The position numbers were made by a program, and so were the translations under genes. From contig DAINOJ010000007.1 of assembly GCA_036744005.1 (NCBI GenBank), forward strand, positions 1 to 64,000: a stretch of 64,000 nt of DNA. Direction: 5' to 3'. Position 1 is the stretch's first letter; the number at the start of each line of letters is the position of its first letter. The DNA comes from CALCNS01 sp937897315. Lineage in GTDB: Bacteria; Bacillota; JAAYKD01. Shown in pieces: positions 51,425 to 60,572 of this stretch. The notes beneath the pieces are model-generated. The model had not been told where the DNA came from, made no database searches, and was given only the letters and a program-made list of their open reading frames with translations.

Positions 51425-52402
51425 ATGAAAATCATTGACATGCATTGCGACACCTTAGGTGGGGCGTATCGCGACCCGGAACATTTCAGTTTATTTTCCA
51501 ATGAAGCCAGTATCGACTTTCAGAAAATGAAGAAAGGCGATTACATGGCGCAGTTTTTTGCGATGTACCTGCCACCACGCCACTTGGCGGAAAAAGCCGG
51601 TCGGGTTCTGCCACCAGACGATGAAATGATTCAGACTATGTCCTCTACCTTAATGCGTGAGATCGGTAAACACTCGGATCTCATCGCCTTTGCCCGTAAT
51701 GCCGAAGAACTGCTGGCCAATGACAAAGCCGGCAAGATGTCTGCTTTTCTGACCATAGAAGATGGTCGTTCCGTAGAAGGTAGCTTCGACAAACTACAAC
51801 AGTATTACGATATGGGCGTCCGTCTCATCTCCTTCACTTGGAACTTTGCCAACTGCTTTGGTTCCCCCAACTCCTTAGATAAAGACGTGATGAATACCGG
51901 TTTAACCCAATTTGGTAAAGAAGCGGTGGAATGGATGAATCATAAGGGTATGCTCATCGACGTTTCGCATCTCTCTGATGGTGGTTTCTTCGATGTGGCA
52001 CGGTTAAGCAAGAAACCCTTTGTCGCCTCTCACTCTAATTGCCGTGCCTTAAGTGGACATCAGCGCAACCTCACCGACGAAATGATCCCCTTGCTGGCCA
52101 AAGCCGGCGGTGTATCGGGTATCAATTTCTGCGCCCCCTTCCTCTCGGAAGATACCACCAGCAAGTTCAGCAACATCAGCGACATGGTGCGTCATGTCAA
52201 GCATTTTGTCAAACTGGGCGGCATAGAATGCGTAGGCTTGGGTTCCGATTTCGATGGCATTACCGGTACATTGGAAGTGAACGATGCCTCCATGATGCCC
52301 AACTTGTTGCACGCGTTGAGCAAAGAGGGCTTTAGCGATGACCAATTGGAGAAAATCGCGTATAAGAACGTTCTCCGAGTCATCAAAGAAAGCTTGAAAT
52401 AA
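51425..52402 (+). CDS. Membrane dipeptidase (peptidase M19)
   Basis: A 325-residue zinc dipeptidase of the renal-dipeptidase family. The metal ligands begin with IDMHCD (His7, Asp9). Glu in TIEDG, His in VSHLSD and SHSNCRAL, and Asp in GLGSDFDG complete the site. Bacterial members hydrolyse L-D and D-D dipeptides as well as beta-lactam-like bonds. ATG 51425 follows AAGAAGGGAACTC. The next gene, D-serine dehydratase, could use D-serine released from such peptides. It ends in a 16-bp hairpin. Confidence 0.92.
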   Translation: MKIIDMHCDTLGGAYRDPEHFSLFSNEASIDFQKMKKGDYMAQFFAMYLPPRHLAEKAGRVLPPDDEMIQTMSSTLMREIGKHSDLIAFARNAEELLANDKAGKMSAFLTIEDGRSVEGSFDKLQQYYDMGVRLISFTWNFANCFGSPNSLDKDVMNTGLTQFGKEAVEWMNHKGMLIDVSHLSDGGFFDVARLSKKPFVASHSNCRALSGHQRNLTDEMIPLLAKAGGVSGINFCAPFLSEDTTSKFSNISDMVRHVKHFVKLGGIECVGLGSDFDGITGTLEVNDASMMPNLLHALSKEGFSDDQLEKIAYKNVLRVIKESLK

Positions 52403-52414
52403 CGGCCAGTGAAT

Positions 52415-52460
52415 TCACAAACACCGAGGCGTGCTTGATGTGTTGCCTCGGTGTTTGTGA
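52415..52460 (+). terminator. Hairpin between dipeptidase and dsdA
   Basis: TCACAAACACCGAGGC pairs perfectly with GCCTCGGTGTTTGTGA (16 bp, 14-base loop). There is no T run, so it may only pause or stabilise transcripts. Confidence 0.65.
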
Positions 52461-52487
52461 TATCATCGTGAATATGAGGGGAGTCCT

Positions 52488-53786
52488 ATGAAAGTTAATA
52501 TAGAAGCAACACTTTTGCGGGATTTGCAGCAAGCGAAGCCGCTTTTTTGGATCCATGCTACTCAAAACGAAGCCGAGTCCGAGTTGGCCACACCGGCAGG
52601 AATTGAAGACGCTCGCCGGCGCTTACAACGCTTCGCCCCGTATTTTGCTGCGGTATACCCAGAGACAAGGGCCCAAGCAGGGCTCATTGAATCTCCTTTG
52701 CTAGAGATTCCTCGTTTTCGAGAAGCCTTACAAGCCGAAAGCGCAGTCTCCTTAGGGGGACGATTGTTCCTAAAAGGGGACCATGCTCTGCCGATATCGG
52801 GTTCCATCAAAGCTCGAGGTGGCATTTATGAAGTGTTGGTTTTGGCTGAGAGAATCGCTTTGCAAAGTGGTCTGTTGAGACCGGAAGAGGATTACAGCCG
52901 TTTAGCCGAGCCTGCTTTTCGAGATTTGTTTCATCAGTATGCTGTCGCAGTGGGTTCGACCGGAAACTTAGGCCTATCCATTGGCATCATCAGTGCCAAA
53001 CTGGGTTTCCGAGTAACCGTGCATATGTCGGCCGATGCTCGTCAGTGGAAAAAAGACATGCTCCGAGCCAAAGGAGCGGTGGTGGTGGAACACCAGGGAG
53101 ATTTCCAAATGGCGGTGGAAGAAGGGCGCAAACAAGCAGCTCTAGACCCGAAGTGTCATTTTGTCGACGACGAAAATTCCTTTGATTTATTCTACGGCTA
53201 TAGCGTAGCCGGAAAACGCACCGCAGAGCAGTTGCACGCAGCGGGAGTTACTGTGGACGAGGATCATCCGCTTTTTGTCTATTTGCCCTGTGGGGTAGGT
53301 GGGGGTCCGGGAGGAGTGACCTATGGGCTAAAGCATGAATTCGGTGCGAATGTGCATTGCGTTTTTGTGGAACCGGCACAGTCTCCCTGTATGCTATTGG
53401 GATTAGCCAGCGGGTTACACGATGGCATTTCAGTGCAAGATATTGGCCTCAGTGGAAAAACCGGTATGGATGGTTTGGCGGTGGGAAGGCCCTCGAAACT
53501 CATCGGTCGCATTGTTGGGCATCGACTCGATGGGATTTACACATTAGCCGAAGAGGCTCCCTACCACTATTTGAGGCAGCTCTGGGAAAGCGAAGCCATT
53601 GCCGTAGAACCCTCTGCGGCGGCGTCGTTACCGGGGTATCGCCTGGTACAAGAAGATCGTCACTACGCCAAACGTTTTACAAAGGAACAGTGGAAGAATT
53701 CTACTCATATAGCTTGGTCCACCGGGGGCAGTATGGTTCCGCATGAAGAAATGGAAGCATATCGGGCTAAGGGGAAAGAATATTAG
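52488..53786 (+). CDS. dsdA: D-serine ammonia-lyase
   Basis: A 432-residue fold-type II PLP enzyme, close to the usual 440-450. The PLP lysine is Lys108 (SGSIKARGG), the substrate loop is GSTGNLGLS, and the phosphate loop is PCGVGGGPGG. It converts D-serine to pyruvate and ammonia, which detoxifies D-serine or supports growth. The ATG follows GAGGGGAGTCCT. The dipeptidase upstream may supply the substrate. A strong terminator follows. The family match is good over the full length. Confidence 0.93.
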   Translation: MKVNIEATLLRDLQQAKPLFWIHATQNEAESELATPAGIEDARRRLQRFAPYFAAVYPETRAQAGLIESPLLEIPRFREALQAESAVSLGGRLFLKGDHALPISGSIKARGGIYEVLVLAERIALQSGLLRPEEDYSRLAEPAFRDLFHQYAVAVGSTGNLGLSIGIISAKLGFRVTVHMSADARQWKKDMLRAKGAVVVEHQGDFQMAVEEGRKQAALDPKCHFVDDENSFDLFYGYSVAGKRTAEQLHAAGVTVDEDHPLFVYLPCGVGGGPGGVTYGLKHEFGANVHCVFVEPAQSPCMLLGLASGLHDGISVQDIGLSGKTGMDGLAVGRPSKLIGRIVGHRLDGIYTLAEEAPYHYLRQLWESEAIAVEPSAAASLPGYRLVQEDRHYAKRFTKEQWKNSTHIAWSTGGSMVPHEEMEAYRAKGKEY

Positions 53787-53810
53787 CCGAACTTGTTGTA
53801 GTACAAGAAA

Positions 53811-53851
53811 ACAGCGAAGAACCAAATTTCGGTTCTTCGCTGTCATTTTTT
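53811..53851. terminator. Bidirectional terminator (dsdA / peptide permease)
   Basis: ACAGCGAAGAACC pairs with GGTTCTTCGCTGT (13 bp), followed by CATTTTTT on the plus strand and by TTTTC on the minus strand. Confidence 0.9.
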
Positions 53852-53869
53852 CTGAGAACATTTCAACGG

Positions 53870-54790
53870 CTAAATCTTCATTTTGGGGTCTAAGGCATCG
53901 CGTAAACCATCGCCCATGAGGTTGAACGATAATACGGTGAGCATAATGGCCAGACCCGGATACGTGGAAATATGCGGAGCTTTTAGGATATAGGTGCGGC
54001 CTTCGTTCAATATGGAACCCCATGTCGATTGGGGTGGTTGAGCACCAAACCCTAAGAAGGTTAAGCTCGATTCCAAAATGATGACGCTGGCAATATTTAA
54101 CGTGGCCATGACTATAATGGGCACCACGGCATTGGGGAGAATATGCCGAAAAATAATACGTGAATCGGTGCAACCCAGGGCTTGTGCAGCTTCGGTGTAA
54201 TCGAGTTGTTTGATTTGCATGACCTTTGCTCGAACTTGGCGGGCATACCCGTTCCAAGAGGTGAGTCCGATGACAATCATCAGATTGGTCAAATTTGGTC
54301 CCAACGCCGCGACGACGGCAATGACCAGTAAAAACTGAGGGATCGTTACGAAAATTTCGGCGATACGCATGATTACGTTATCGACCCAGCCACCGTAAAA
54401 ACCCGCCAGCGCACCCAAGACGACACCAACAACCAGCGAGAGAGAACCGGCGATAAAACCAACACTTAAGGAAACTCGCGATCCCCAAATAACACGGCTC
54501 AGAATATCACGTCCCAAATGGTCCTGGCCAAAAGGGTGTTCCGCGCTGGGCCCGGCCAATCTTTGCAAAGGGTTCACTTCATCTGGGTCAAAAGGAGCTA
54601 AAACCGGAGCTAATAAGGCAATAGACAAGAGGATTAAGACCATTGCCATGCTGATCACAGCCAATTTGTGCTTACGAAAACGAGACCATATGCCTTTTAA
54701 GCCGGTTCCGGCGTCGGCATCGGTAATCAATTCCATTTTTAAGTCGTTGCCCTGAGCATCGGTTGGTATGATGTTATCGTTCTTCCACAT
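53870..54790 (-). CDS. Peptide ABC importer permease (DppC/OppC type)
   Basis: A 306-residue permease with an N-terminal extension and six helices. The EAA-type loop ALGCTDSRIIFRHILPNA is present, as are FGQDHLGRDILSRVI and VKVMQIKQLDYTEAA-like residues of this family. ATG 54790 follows AAAGGAGAATGAAC; the ATG two codons earlier is too close to the site. It is the last gene of the transport operon, 12 bases after the partner permease. No ATPase gene (DppD/F) is visible next to it. Confidence 0.92.
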   Translation of the reverse strand: MWKNDNIIPTDAQGNDLKMELITDADAGTGLKGIWSRFRKHKLAVISMAMVLILLSIALLAPVLAPFDPDEVNPLQRLAGPSAEHPFGQDHLGRDILSRVIWGSRVSLSVGFIAGSLSLVVGVVLGALAGFYGGWVDNVIMRIAEIFVTIPQFLLVIAVVAALGPNLTNLMIVIGLTSWNGYARQVRAKVMQIKQLDYTEAAQALGCTDSRIIFRHILPNAVVPIIVMATLNIASVIILESSLTFLGFGAQPPQSTWGSILNEGRTYILKAPHISTYPGLAIMLTVLSFNLMGDGLRDALDPKMKI

Positions 54791-54802
54791 GTTCATTCTC
54801 CT

Positions 54803-55723
54803 TTAGTCGTAGCGAATACGCGGGTCGATGATGACATATAACACGTCAACGGCCAAATTTGCAATGAGTACTGCACTGGAGGTGAGTAATATGACGGCTT
54901 GCACCACGAAATAATCGCGATTCGATAAGGAGCTAATCATCAAGCGGCCGATACCGGGTAAAGCGAAGATGACTTCTACGATAACCGAACCGGTGACAAG
55001 GTAAGCAATCCAATACGCCAGGGACGTGGCAATGGGTACCATGGCATTGCGCAAGGCATGACGATAAACCACCACGCGCTCTCGTAAACCCTTGGCACGA
55101 GCAGTCCGAACATAATCTTCGGTAAGAACTTCCATCATGGAACTACGAATCATACGGGTCAAACCGGCTGCCCAAGTCGTTCCCAAGACAATGGCGGGCA
55201 TGATGTAATGTTGCCAAGTTTCACTACCCGAAGAGGGGAGTAATCCGAGTTTGGCAGAAAGGATAGAAATCATCATCAGCGACAACCAAAAGGAAGGCAT
55301 GCTTTGACTAAGCAGAGCAAAGAAGGTGGAAACATAGTCAAAAATCGAGTATTTCTTGACCGCGGACAAAATACCTACAGGGAAAGCAATCGCTAAGCCG
55401 ATGACCGAAGCCACTAGGTTTAAACGTAAGGTGTAAGGCAAACGAGAGGCAATGAGATCGACCACGTTCATCCGGTTAACGAAGGACATGCCAAAATCCC
55501 CACTCAGGGCTTTACGCAACCACGTGAAGTACTGTATGTATATCGGTTGGTTGAAGCCCCATTCCTCGCGAATGGCAGCTACGATTTTCGGGTCGGTTTC
55601 GCGGCCCGCAATCACCGATACAGGGTCGCCGGGTGCTAAATGCATGAGGGAGAAGACGATGACCGTAATCCCGAACAAAGTCAGGAAAGCCAGCAGAATC
55701 CGTTGCAAGATAAATTTTTTCAT
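54803..55723 (-). CDS. Peptide ABC importer permease (DppB/OppB type)
   Basis: A 306-residue permease. The N-terminal FILQRILLAFLTLFGITVIVF helix and HLAPGDPV are typical of DppB/OppB, and the EAA loop is ARAKGLRERVVVYRHALRNA. ATG 55723 follows AAGAGGCATAGAATC; upstream in-frame ATG 55807 lies in the promoter. It has its own promoter, with the same layout as that of the binding-protein gene. Confidence 0.92.
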   Translation of the reverse strand: MKKFILQRILLAFLTLFGITVIVFSLMHLAPGDPVSVIAGRETDPKIVAAIREEWGFNQPIYIQYFTWLRKALSGDFGMSFVNRMNVVDLIASRLPYTLRLNLVASVIGLAIAFPVGILSAVKKYSIFDYVSTFFALLSQSMPSFWLSLMMISILSAKLGLLPSSGSETWQHYIMPAIVLGTTWAAGLTRMIRSSMMEVLTEDYVRTARAKGLRERVVVYRHALRNAMVPIATSLAYWIAYLVTGSVIVEVIFALPGIGRLMISSLSNRDYFVVQAVILLTSSAVLIANLAVDVLYVIIDPRIRYD

Positions 55724-55800
55724 GATTCTATGCCTCTTTTCTATGAGTATCCGGCGGATTGTCACCGTGGAGTGCCTTAATAACCGGTTCAAAGGTGTCT

Positions 55801-55836
55801 GTTGCATAATATACTATCATCGGCATAAATATGCAA
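55801..55836 (-). promoter_or_regulatory. Promoter of the permease genes with TGCATA repeats
   Basis: On the minus strand, TTGCAT (55831-55836) and TATATT (55808-55813) are spaced by 17 bases. The -35 is part of the inverted repeat GCATAAATATGC (55823-55834), and TATGCAA follows the -10. Same layout as the promoter at 57673-57710. Confidence 0.75.
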
Positions 55837-55938
55837 GCCTTTTGCGTGTGTCATTCTAAAGAATCCGGTCTTTTTTCCTTTGCGTTCACTGCGAAAAGAT
55901 TTCTGTAAAAAACCTTAAAATCCTTCATTCCGGTAGAG

Positions 55939-55977
55939 GAAAAAATCAGCGGGACCGTTTTGTTGAAACGGCCCCGC
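55939..55977 (-). terminator. Terminator after the peptide-binding protein gene
   Basis: On the minus strand, GCGGGGCCGTTT pairs with AAACGGTCCCGC and is followed by TGATTTTTT. Because of it, the permeases need their own promoter. Confidence 0.9.
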
Positions 55978-55995
55978 CAAGAGTGTAGGGGAAGG

Positions 55996-57606
55996 TTATT
56001 TTGCCGGGGTGACGAGGTTCAAAGCAGGTAATTGACCATAAGGAGTGGCATTCATACCGGTGAACTGAGAACTCAAGGCGTTGTTGGCTACGGTGAAGTA
56101 GAGGAACAGCATGGGCAAATCTTCAGAAATGTATTCTTGCAGCTCATTATAGATTTCGGCACGTTTGGCAGGATCCGATTCTTTTTGCCCGGCTTCCAAT
56201 AAAGCGTCAACGGTGTCGTTCATGTAACGGTAATCGTTTAGTCCACCTTCGGAATGCAGGTAACGGGTTTGATCCGGATCGGAAGGAACGCCCATGGAAC
56301 CTACCATGGATTGGTACGTGGAGTTGTCGGCACCGTCTAAGATAACCTTGTCCATAATGTCATACATGGCCGATTTTTCCATGGTCTTAATGTTCATTTC
56401 TACGCCAATGGCTTTGAACCATTGTTGTAAGAGCAAAGCAACTTGGGTAAAGGTTTCGTCGCTGGCGTTCACCATGGTTTCGAAAGAAGCTTTCAAACCG
56501 GTGGGGCTGACATAAATGCCATCGGCACCTTTCTTATAACCGGCATCTTCCAAGGTTTTAATGGCTTTGGCAGGATCATACGGATATTTTTCTTCGACTT
56601 CATGGTAGTAACCATGGTTCGGAGCATAGGTCGCATTGGCTTGAACGCCGTAGCTGTTAAGAACCGATTCAATAATGGTATCTTTGTCGGTCGCATATGT
56701 CAATGCTTGACGTAAAGCTTTGTCTTGGAAGACTTCGTATTGGTTGTTCCAAGCCAAGTACGCAAAACGTAATTGAGGATATGTAAATACGGTAAATTTG
56801 TCGGTCTTGGCAGCCAAACGTGCTACATCGTCGGGAGAAATGGCAGAGACATAATCCACTTCGCCATTTTCAAATGCGATCAGTCGAACAGACGCTTCCG
56901 GAATGGGTTTGAAGATGACTTTTTCTAAAGTCGGCTTGGTGCCCCAGTAGTCTTTGTTGGCCGAAAGGGTTAAAGAGGTTTCGGGTACCCATTGGGTTAA
57001 TTTCCAAGGACCGGTTCCGACGGGAGCCAGGTTGTAACCATTGTAGTTATTGGTGCTGAAGCCTTTGGCTTCGACATAGGTTTTGGAGATGATTCCCATG
57101 GTCATACGATCAAGGAACGGGGCAAATTGGCTCTTCAAATGGAAGACAATGGTCTTGGCATCTGGAGTTTCCATGCTTTCAATAATGGTGTAGTTCTTAT
57201 AGTTGTTGGATTTGACATCCGGATTCAAAATTTGCTCATAGGTGAATTTGACATCGGCGGAGGTAAAGGCAGAACCATCGTGGAACTTCACACCTTCACG
57301 CAAATGGAAGGTCCAGGTCAATCCATCCGTGGAGGTCTCCCAGGTTGTGGCTAGCTTTGGAACCATTTCATAATTATCTTTGTAGCCGACCAAACCTTCG
57401 TGGATTAAGCTGTGCACGTCACCGGACGGAGAGTCGGTGGACAAGAAAGGAACCAAGTTGATGATGTCATAAGCCGAACCAATGGTTAACGTGGTTTTGG
57501 CAGGGGTGGGGGTTGGAGTTGGGGTCGGAGCGGGTGTTTGGTTGCAGCCGACTAACATTGCGGCGACTAACAACAGCACCAAGAGTGTTGCAAACCGTTT
57601 TTTCAT
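55996..57606 (-). CDS. Peptide-binding lipoprotein of ABC importer
   Basis: A 536-residue solute-binding protein (family 5). The signal peptide ends in the lipobox LVGC (Cys21 would be lipidated), followed by a TPTPTPTP-rich linker, then the SBP_bac_5 fold with LATTWETSTDGLTWTFHLR, VKFHDGSAFTSADV and GTGPWKL. It binds oligopeptides or similar solutes outside the membrane. The ATG follows AGGAGGCTTTCTTC. A terminator separates it from the permeases, but both have the same promoter pattern. Confidence 0.94.
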   Translation of the reverse strand: MKKRFATLLVLLLVAAMLVGCNQTPAPTPTPTPTPAKTTLTIGSAYDIINLVPFLSTDSPSGDVHSLIHEGLVGYKDNYEMVPKLATTWETSTDGLTWTFHLREGVKFHDGSAFTSADVKFTYEQILNPDVKSNNYKNYTIIESMETPDAKTIVFHLKSQFAPFLDRMTMGIISKTYVEAKGFSTNNYNGYNLAPVGTGPWKLTQWVPETSLTLSANKDYWGTKPTLEKVIFKPIPEASVRLIAFENGEVDYVSAISPDDVARLAAKTDKFTVFTYPQLRFAYLAWNNQYEVFQDKALRQALTYATDKDTIIESVLNSYGVQANATYAPNHGYYHEVEEKYPYDPAKAIKTLEDAGYKKGADGIYVSPTGLKASFETMVNASDETFTQVALLLQQWFKAIGVEMNIKTMEKSAMYDIMDKVILDGADNSTYQSMVGSMGVPSDPDQTRYLHSEGGLNDYRYMNDTVDALLEAGQKESDPAKRAEIYNELQEYISEDLPMLFLYFTVANNALSSQFTGMNATPYGQLPALNLVTPAK

Positions 57607-57672
57607 GAAGAAAGCCTCCTCTTTTTTTAGTCCGCTTCGGCCGGGAATTCTTCAAGCCGGTCTGCGGAGAAC

Positions 57673-57710
57673 TTATGCAACAATATACCAAATATAGCAT
57701 AAATATGCAA
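57673..57710 (-). promoter_or_regulatory. Promoter of the binding-protein gene with TGCATA repeats
   Basis: On the minus strand, TTGCAT (57705-57710) and TATATT (57682-57687) are spaced by 17 bases. The -35 overlaps GCATAAATATGC (57697-57708), and TTGCATAA (57673-57680) follows the -10. Confidence 0.75.
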
Positions 57711-57861
57711 TACCTTTTTCTTGTCATTTTGTTAATTTATTCAGTAGTATTTAGATGTATCGGGTAACAACGAATCGGGATGCAGGATTTCTGGCCAAGA
57801 ATGCCAAATTATCCTCCGCAATAAATCGAATGTAAAATAGAAAAAATAGAGGAGCGGTATC

Positions 57862-58344
57862 ATGAACAAAATTCATCCGCTGCGACGGAAAGACAGAGCT
57901 CTGAATGCAATTCAAGCCATGCACATCCTTGAGGTAGCTGAAACCGGCTGCTTGGCTATGGCAGTTGAGAATCGTCCTTATGTGATCCCGGTAAACTACG
58001 TCATTTGGAACGGTTGCATTTACGTGCACACCGCCAAAGAAGGTAAGAAAATCGAGTGGCTGCAGCAAAATCCTGTGGTCTGTTTCAATGTACATCGCAT
58101 GATTGGAGTCAAAAAAGCCGATACGTATTGTGGCTACGGAACGTTTTTCGAAAGCGTCAATGTAGAAGGCCATGCCAAGTTGGTCATGCAACATCCGAAT
58201 AAGCGCGAAATCTTAACCACATTGGTTAGAAAGTATGATGCGAAAGCTCAGTTGCCACCCATCGATCATACCGGTGAAAATTCTGTTTGGCTCATAGAAA
58301 TTACCATTGATTCCATGTGCGGCAAAGGGCGTTATCCGGCCTAG
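57862..58344 (+). CDS. FMN-binding (pyridoxamine 5'-phosphate oxidase-like) protein
   Basis: A 160-residue split-barrel flavoprotein like NimA/5-nitroimidazole reductases. Features are AETGCLAMAVENRPYVIPVNYV and GCIYVHTAKEGKKIEWLQQNP, then WLIEITIDSMCGKGRYP at the end. The family binds FMN or heme; some reduce nitroimidazoles. The ATG follows AGAGGAGCGGTATC. It is 31 bases before the YkgJ-like gene. Substrate not known. Confidence 0.87.
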   Translation: MNKIHPLRRKDRALNAIQAMHILEVAETGCLAMAVENRPYVIPVNYVIWNGCIYVHTAKEGKKIEWLQQNPVVCFNVHRMIGVKKADTYCGYGTFFESVNVEGHAKLVMQHPNKREILTTLVRKYDAKAQLPPIDHTGENSVWLIEITIDSMCGKGRYPA

Positions 58345-58375
58345 AAAAAGGCCATATTAGAATAGGAAGGAAACG

Positions 58376-59092
58376 ATGGCCTTGCTACGATTAGAGGTGC
58401 GCTATGAAACCGGTGAGCCGGAACTAGAAGTAGTCGAACTCAGTGAAAGAGCTTCGGTTGCCGATTTGTTGCAAGCCATACAAACAGCAACTGATGACCA
58501 AGATATCTACAAACCTCGGCTGAAAGGGCAATATGGCGTTTGCGCCGGCTGCAAAGACAACTGCTGCCGTCAACACGATATTACTCCTGATTATTTGGCG
58601 GTGCAAGAAATCGCCACACATTTGAGCCTATCTTTTTCGGAATTTGCCGTACAGTGGTTGGACCTTTCCGCAGAAAACCCCTTTCCCCGCTGGAAGAAAC
58701 ACCCCTGCCCATTTTTAAAAAACGATTTATGCTCCATATACGAACAGCGGGCTCTCATTTGCCGGCTGTATCTTTGCACACCTATGGGAGAAGATTTGGA
58801 GCAAATCCGGGCTGCGGTCTCTTATATGGGAGAAGGAGCCTTACGCTTACGTTTGGTCGAAGAAGGACTGGCACCCAAAGCCTGGACTTATCGGGCTCTA
58901 GCCGATGCCCTAAGAGAGCGCTTACGCGAAGGAACCTTCACCCGTGAGCAATATGAGACACACCTGGAACAACTATACCTAATGACCGAGCGCAACCCGT
59001 TTTTGACGGCAACTTCCTATGAACAAATCGCTTTACGCGATTGTTGCCCCGATACTTTATGGTATCGTCTACCTATTCTGCGACAAGACTGA
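58376..59092 (+). CDS. YkgJ-type cysteine-cluster protein
   Basis: A 238-residue protein. The metal-binding pattern is CAGCKDNCCRQHDI...CPFLKNDLCSIYEQRALICRLYLC, the YkgJ/Fe-S-or-zinc cluster signature. Residues 1-60 form a short N-terminal domain and the C-terminus is helical. Known: the family binds metal clusters, and its function is unclear. The ATG follows AGGAAGGAAACG. Probable operon with the flavoprotein upstream. Confidence 0.87.
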   Translation: MALLRLEVRYETGEPELEVVELSERASVADLLQAIQTATDDQDIYKPRLKGQYGVCAGCKDNCCRQHDITPDYLAVQEIATHLSLSFSEFAVQWLDLSAENPFPRWKKHPCPFLKNDLCSIYEQRALICRLYLCTPMGEDLEQIRAAVSYMGEGALRLRLVEEGLAPKAWTYRALADALRERLREGTFTREQYETHLEQLYLMTERNPFLTATSYEQIALRDCCPDTLWYRLPILRQD

Positions 59093-59256
59093 GTGGTTTT
59101 CTGTCCCAAAACGGTCGAATTGTTGGTAAAAGTGGCCTTTCAAAGTAGTTTCGTTGTTTTCTGTCACACGAAAGGGTTTTCTTGAAAAAGATAGAATCAT
59201 AAGTATCAGAACAGTGTGGTTATTTTAATGACCCACAATGAAATGGAGGAAATGTC

Positions 59257-60453
59257 ATGAAGCCAATTTCCCTGCGTGCTCAAAAAATCAGTCCTTCACC
59301 GACTTTGGCTCTCGATGCCAAAGCCAAAGCCATGCAAGCCCAAGGTATCGATGTCATTAGTTTTGCCGTAGGAGAACCCGATTTCAACACGCCGGATCAT
59401 ATCGGTCAAGCCGGTATCGCGGCCATTCAACAACACTTTACCCGTTATACCCCCGCTGCCGGATTGCCCGACTTAAAAAAAGCCGTTTGTGCTCGCTTAA
59501 AAGCCAACTTTGGTCAAGAATACGAACCCAACCAAATTGTGGTCTCCAATGGTGCCAAACATTCGTTGTTTAACGTTTGCACCGCTTTACTCGATGAAGG
59601 CGACGAAGTCGTTCTGCCGACCCCTTGCTGGGTTAGCTACACCGAGCAAATTAAATTGGTGGGTGGCGTGCCTGTATTCTGCCAAACCAAAGAGGAAAAT
59701 GACTTTGTCATGATGGCCGAAGAGTTCGAAGCCGTGATTACTCCCAAGACCAAAGCTCTTATGCTCAACTCTCCGTCCAACCCCACCGGTGGCGTGTACA
59801 CAGCTGCAAACCTCAAAGCCATTGCCGATTTATGCGTCAAGCACGACATTTATGTGATTGCCGACGAAATCTACGCCCAATTGTTGTACGATGGCCAAAC
59901 CTATGTGTCCATTACCGCTTTTGGCGAAGAAATCAAAAAACGCACCATCGTCATTAACGGTGTGTCCAAGAGCTATGCTATGACCGGATGGCGGGTGGGT
60001 TACACCGCTTCTTCCACCGAATTGGCCAAAGTCATGGGCGATATTCAAAGCCATATGACCTCCAACCCCGGCAACATATCCCAAAAAGCGGCTGTCATGG
60101 CCTTAAACGGACCGCAAGAATCCATTGAAGCGATGCGTGTAGAATTTGAAAAACGCCGCAACTACCTCGTTGACAGAGTCAACGCCATTCCCGGAATGTC
60201 TTGCCGTAAACCCGGTGGTGCCTTCTATGTGTTCGCCAACATTTCCGGTTTCTTTGGTAAAACCATCCGCGGTAAAAAGATTAACAACTCTGCCGACCTT
60301 TGCGACGTGATTCTGGATGAAGGCAAAGTCGCTATTGTTCCGGGTATTGCATTCGAAGCCGAAGGCTTTATGCGTTTCTCTTATGCGACCAGCATGGAAC
60401 TGATTACGGAAGGTTTAAATCGCGTCGAAGCACTCCTCAAAGAAGCGGTGTAA
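59257..60453 (+). CDS. Aspartate/aromatic-type class I aminotransferase
   Basis: A 398-residue fold-type I PLP enzyme. Lys238 in VSKSYAMTGWRVGY binds PLP. SNPTGGVY holds the Asn of the cofactor site, and DEIYAQLLY the Asp-x2-Tyr. MRFSYATS near the end is the substrate Arg motif. It exchanges an amino group between amino acids and 2-oxoglutarate, probably aspartate. The ATG follows TGGAGGAAATGTC. Its length and motifs match AspB of Firmicutes; I leave the symbol blank because specificity is not decided by sequence. Confidence 0.93.
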   Translation: MKPISLRAQKISPSPTLALDAKAKAMQAQGIDVISFAVGEPDFNTPDHIGQAGIAAIQQHFTRYTPAAGLPDLKKAVCARLKANFGQEYEPNQIVVSNGAKHSLFNVCTALLDEGDEVVLPTPCWVSYTEQIKLVGGVPVFCQTKEENDFVMMAEEFEAVITPKTKALMLNSPSNPTGGVYTAANLKAIADLCVKHDIYVIADEIYAQLLYDGQTYVSITAFGEEIKKRTIVINGVSKSYAMTGWRVGYTASSTELAKVMGDIQSHMTSNPGNISQKAAVMALNGPQESIEAMRVEFEKRRNYLVDRVNAIPGMSCRKPGGAFYVFANISGFFGKTIRGKKINNSADLCDVILDEGKVAIVPGIAFEAEGFMRFSYATSMELITEGLNRVEALLKEAV

Positions 60454-60522
60454 CAAGCAACTAGAAATCGCTTTCCAGGATTCTGATACACCGCCAAATA
60501 GGGCTGCTCGTTACTACAAATC

Positions 60523-60560
60523 AAAAGAACCTCTCACTTTCGTGAAAGGTTCTTTTTTTT
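60523..60560. terminator. Convergent terminator (aminotransferase / amidohydrolase)
   Basis: AAAAGAACCT-TCAC pairs with GTGA-AGGTTCTTTT around a TTTC loop; the plus strand continues TTTT, the minus strand TTTTG. Confidence 0.9.
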
Positions 60561-60572
60561 GAGCACTTCTAT

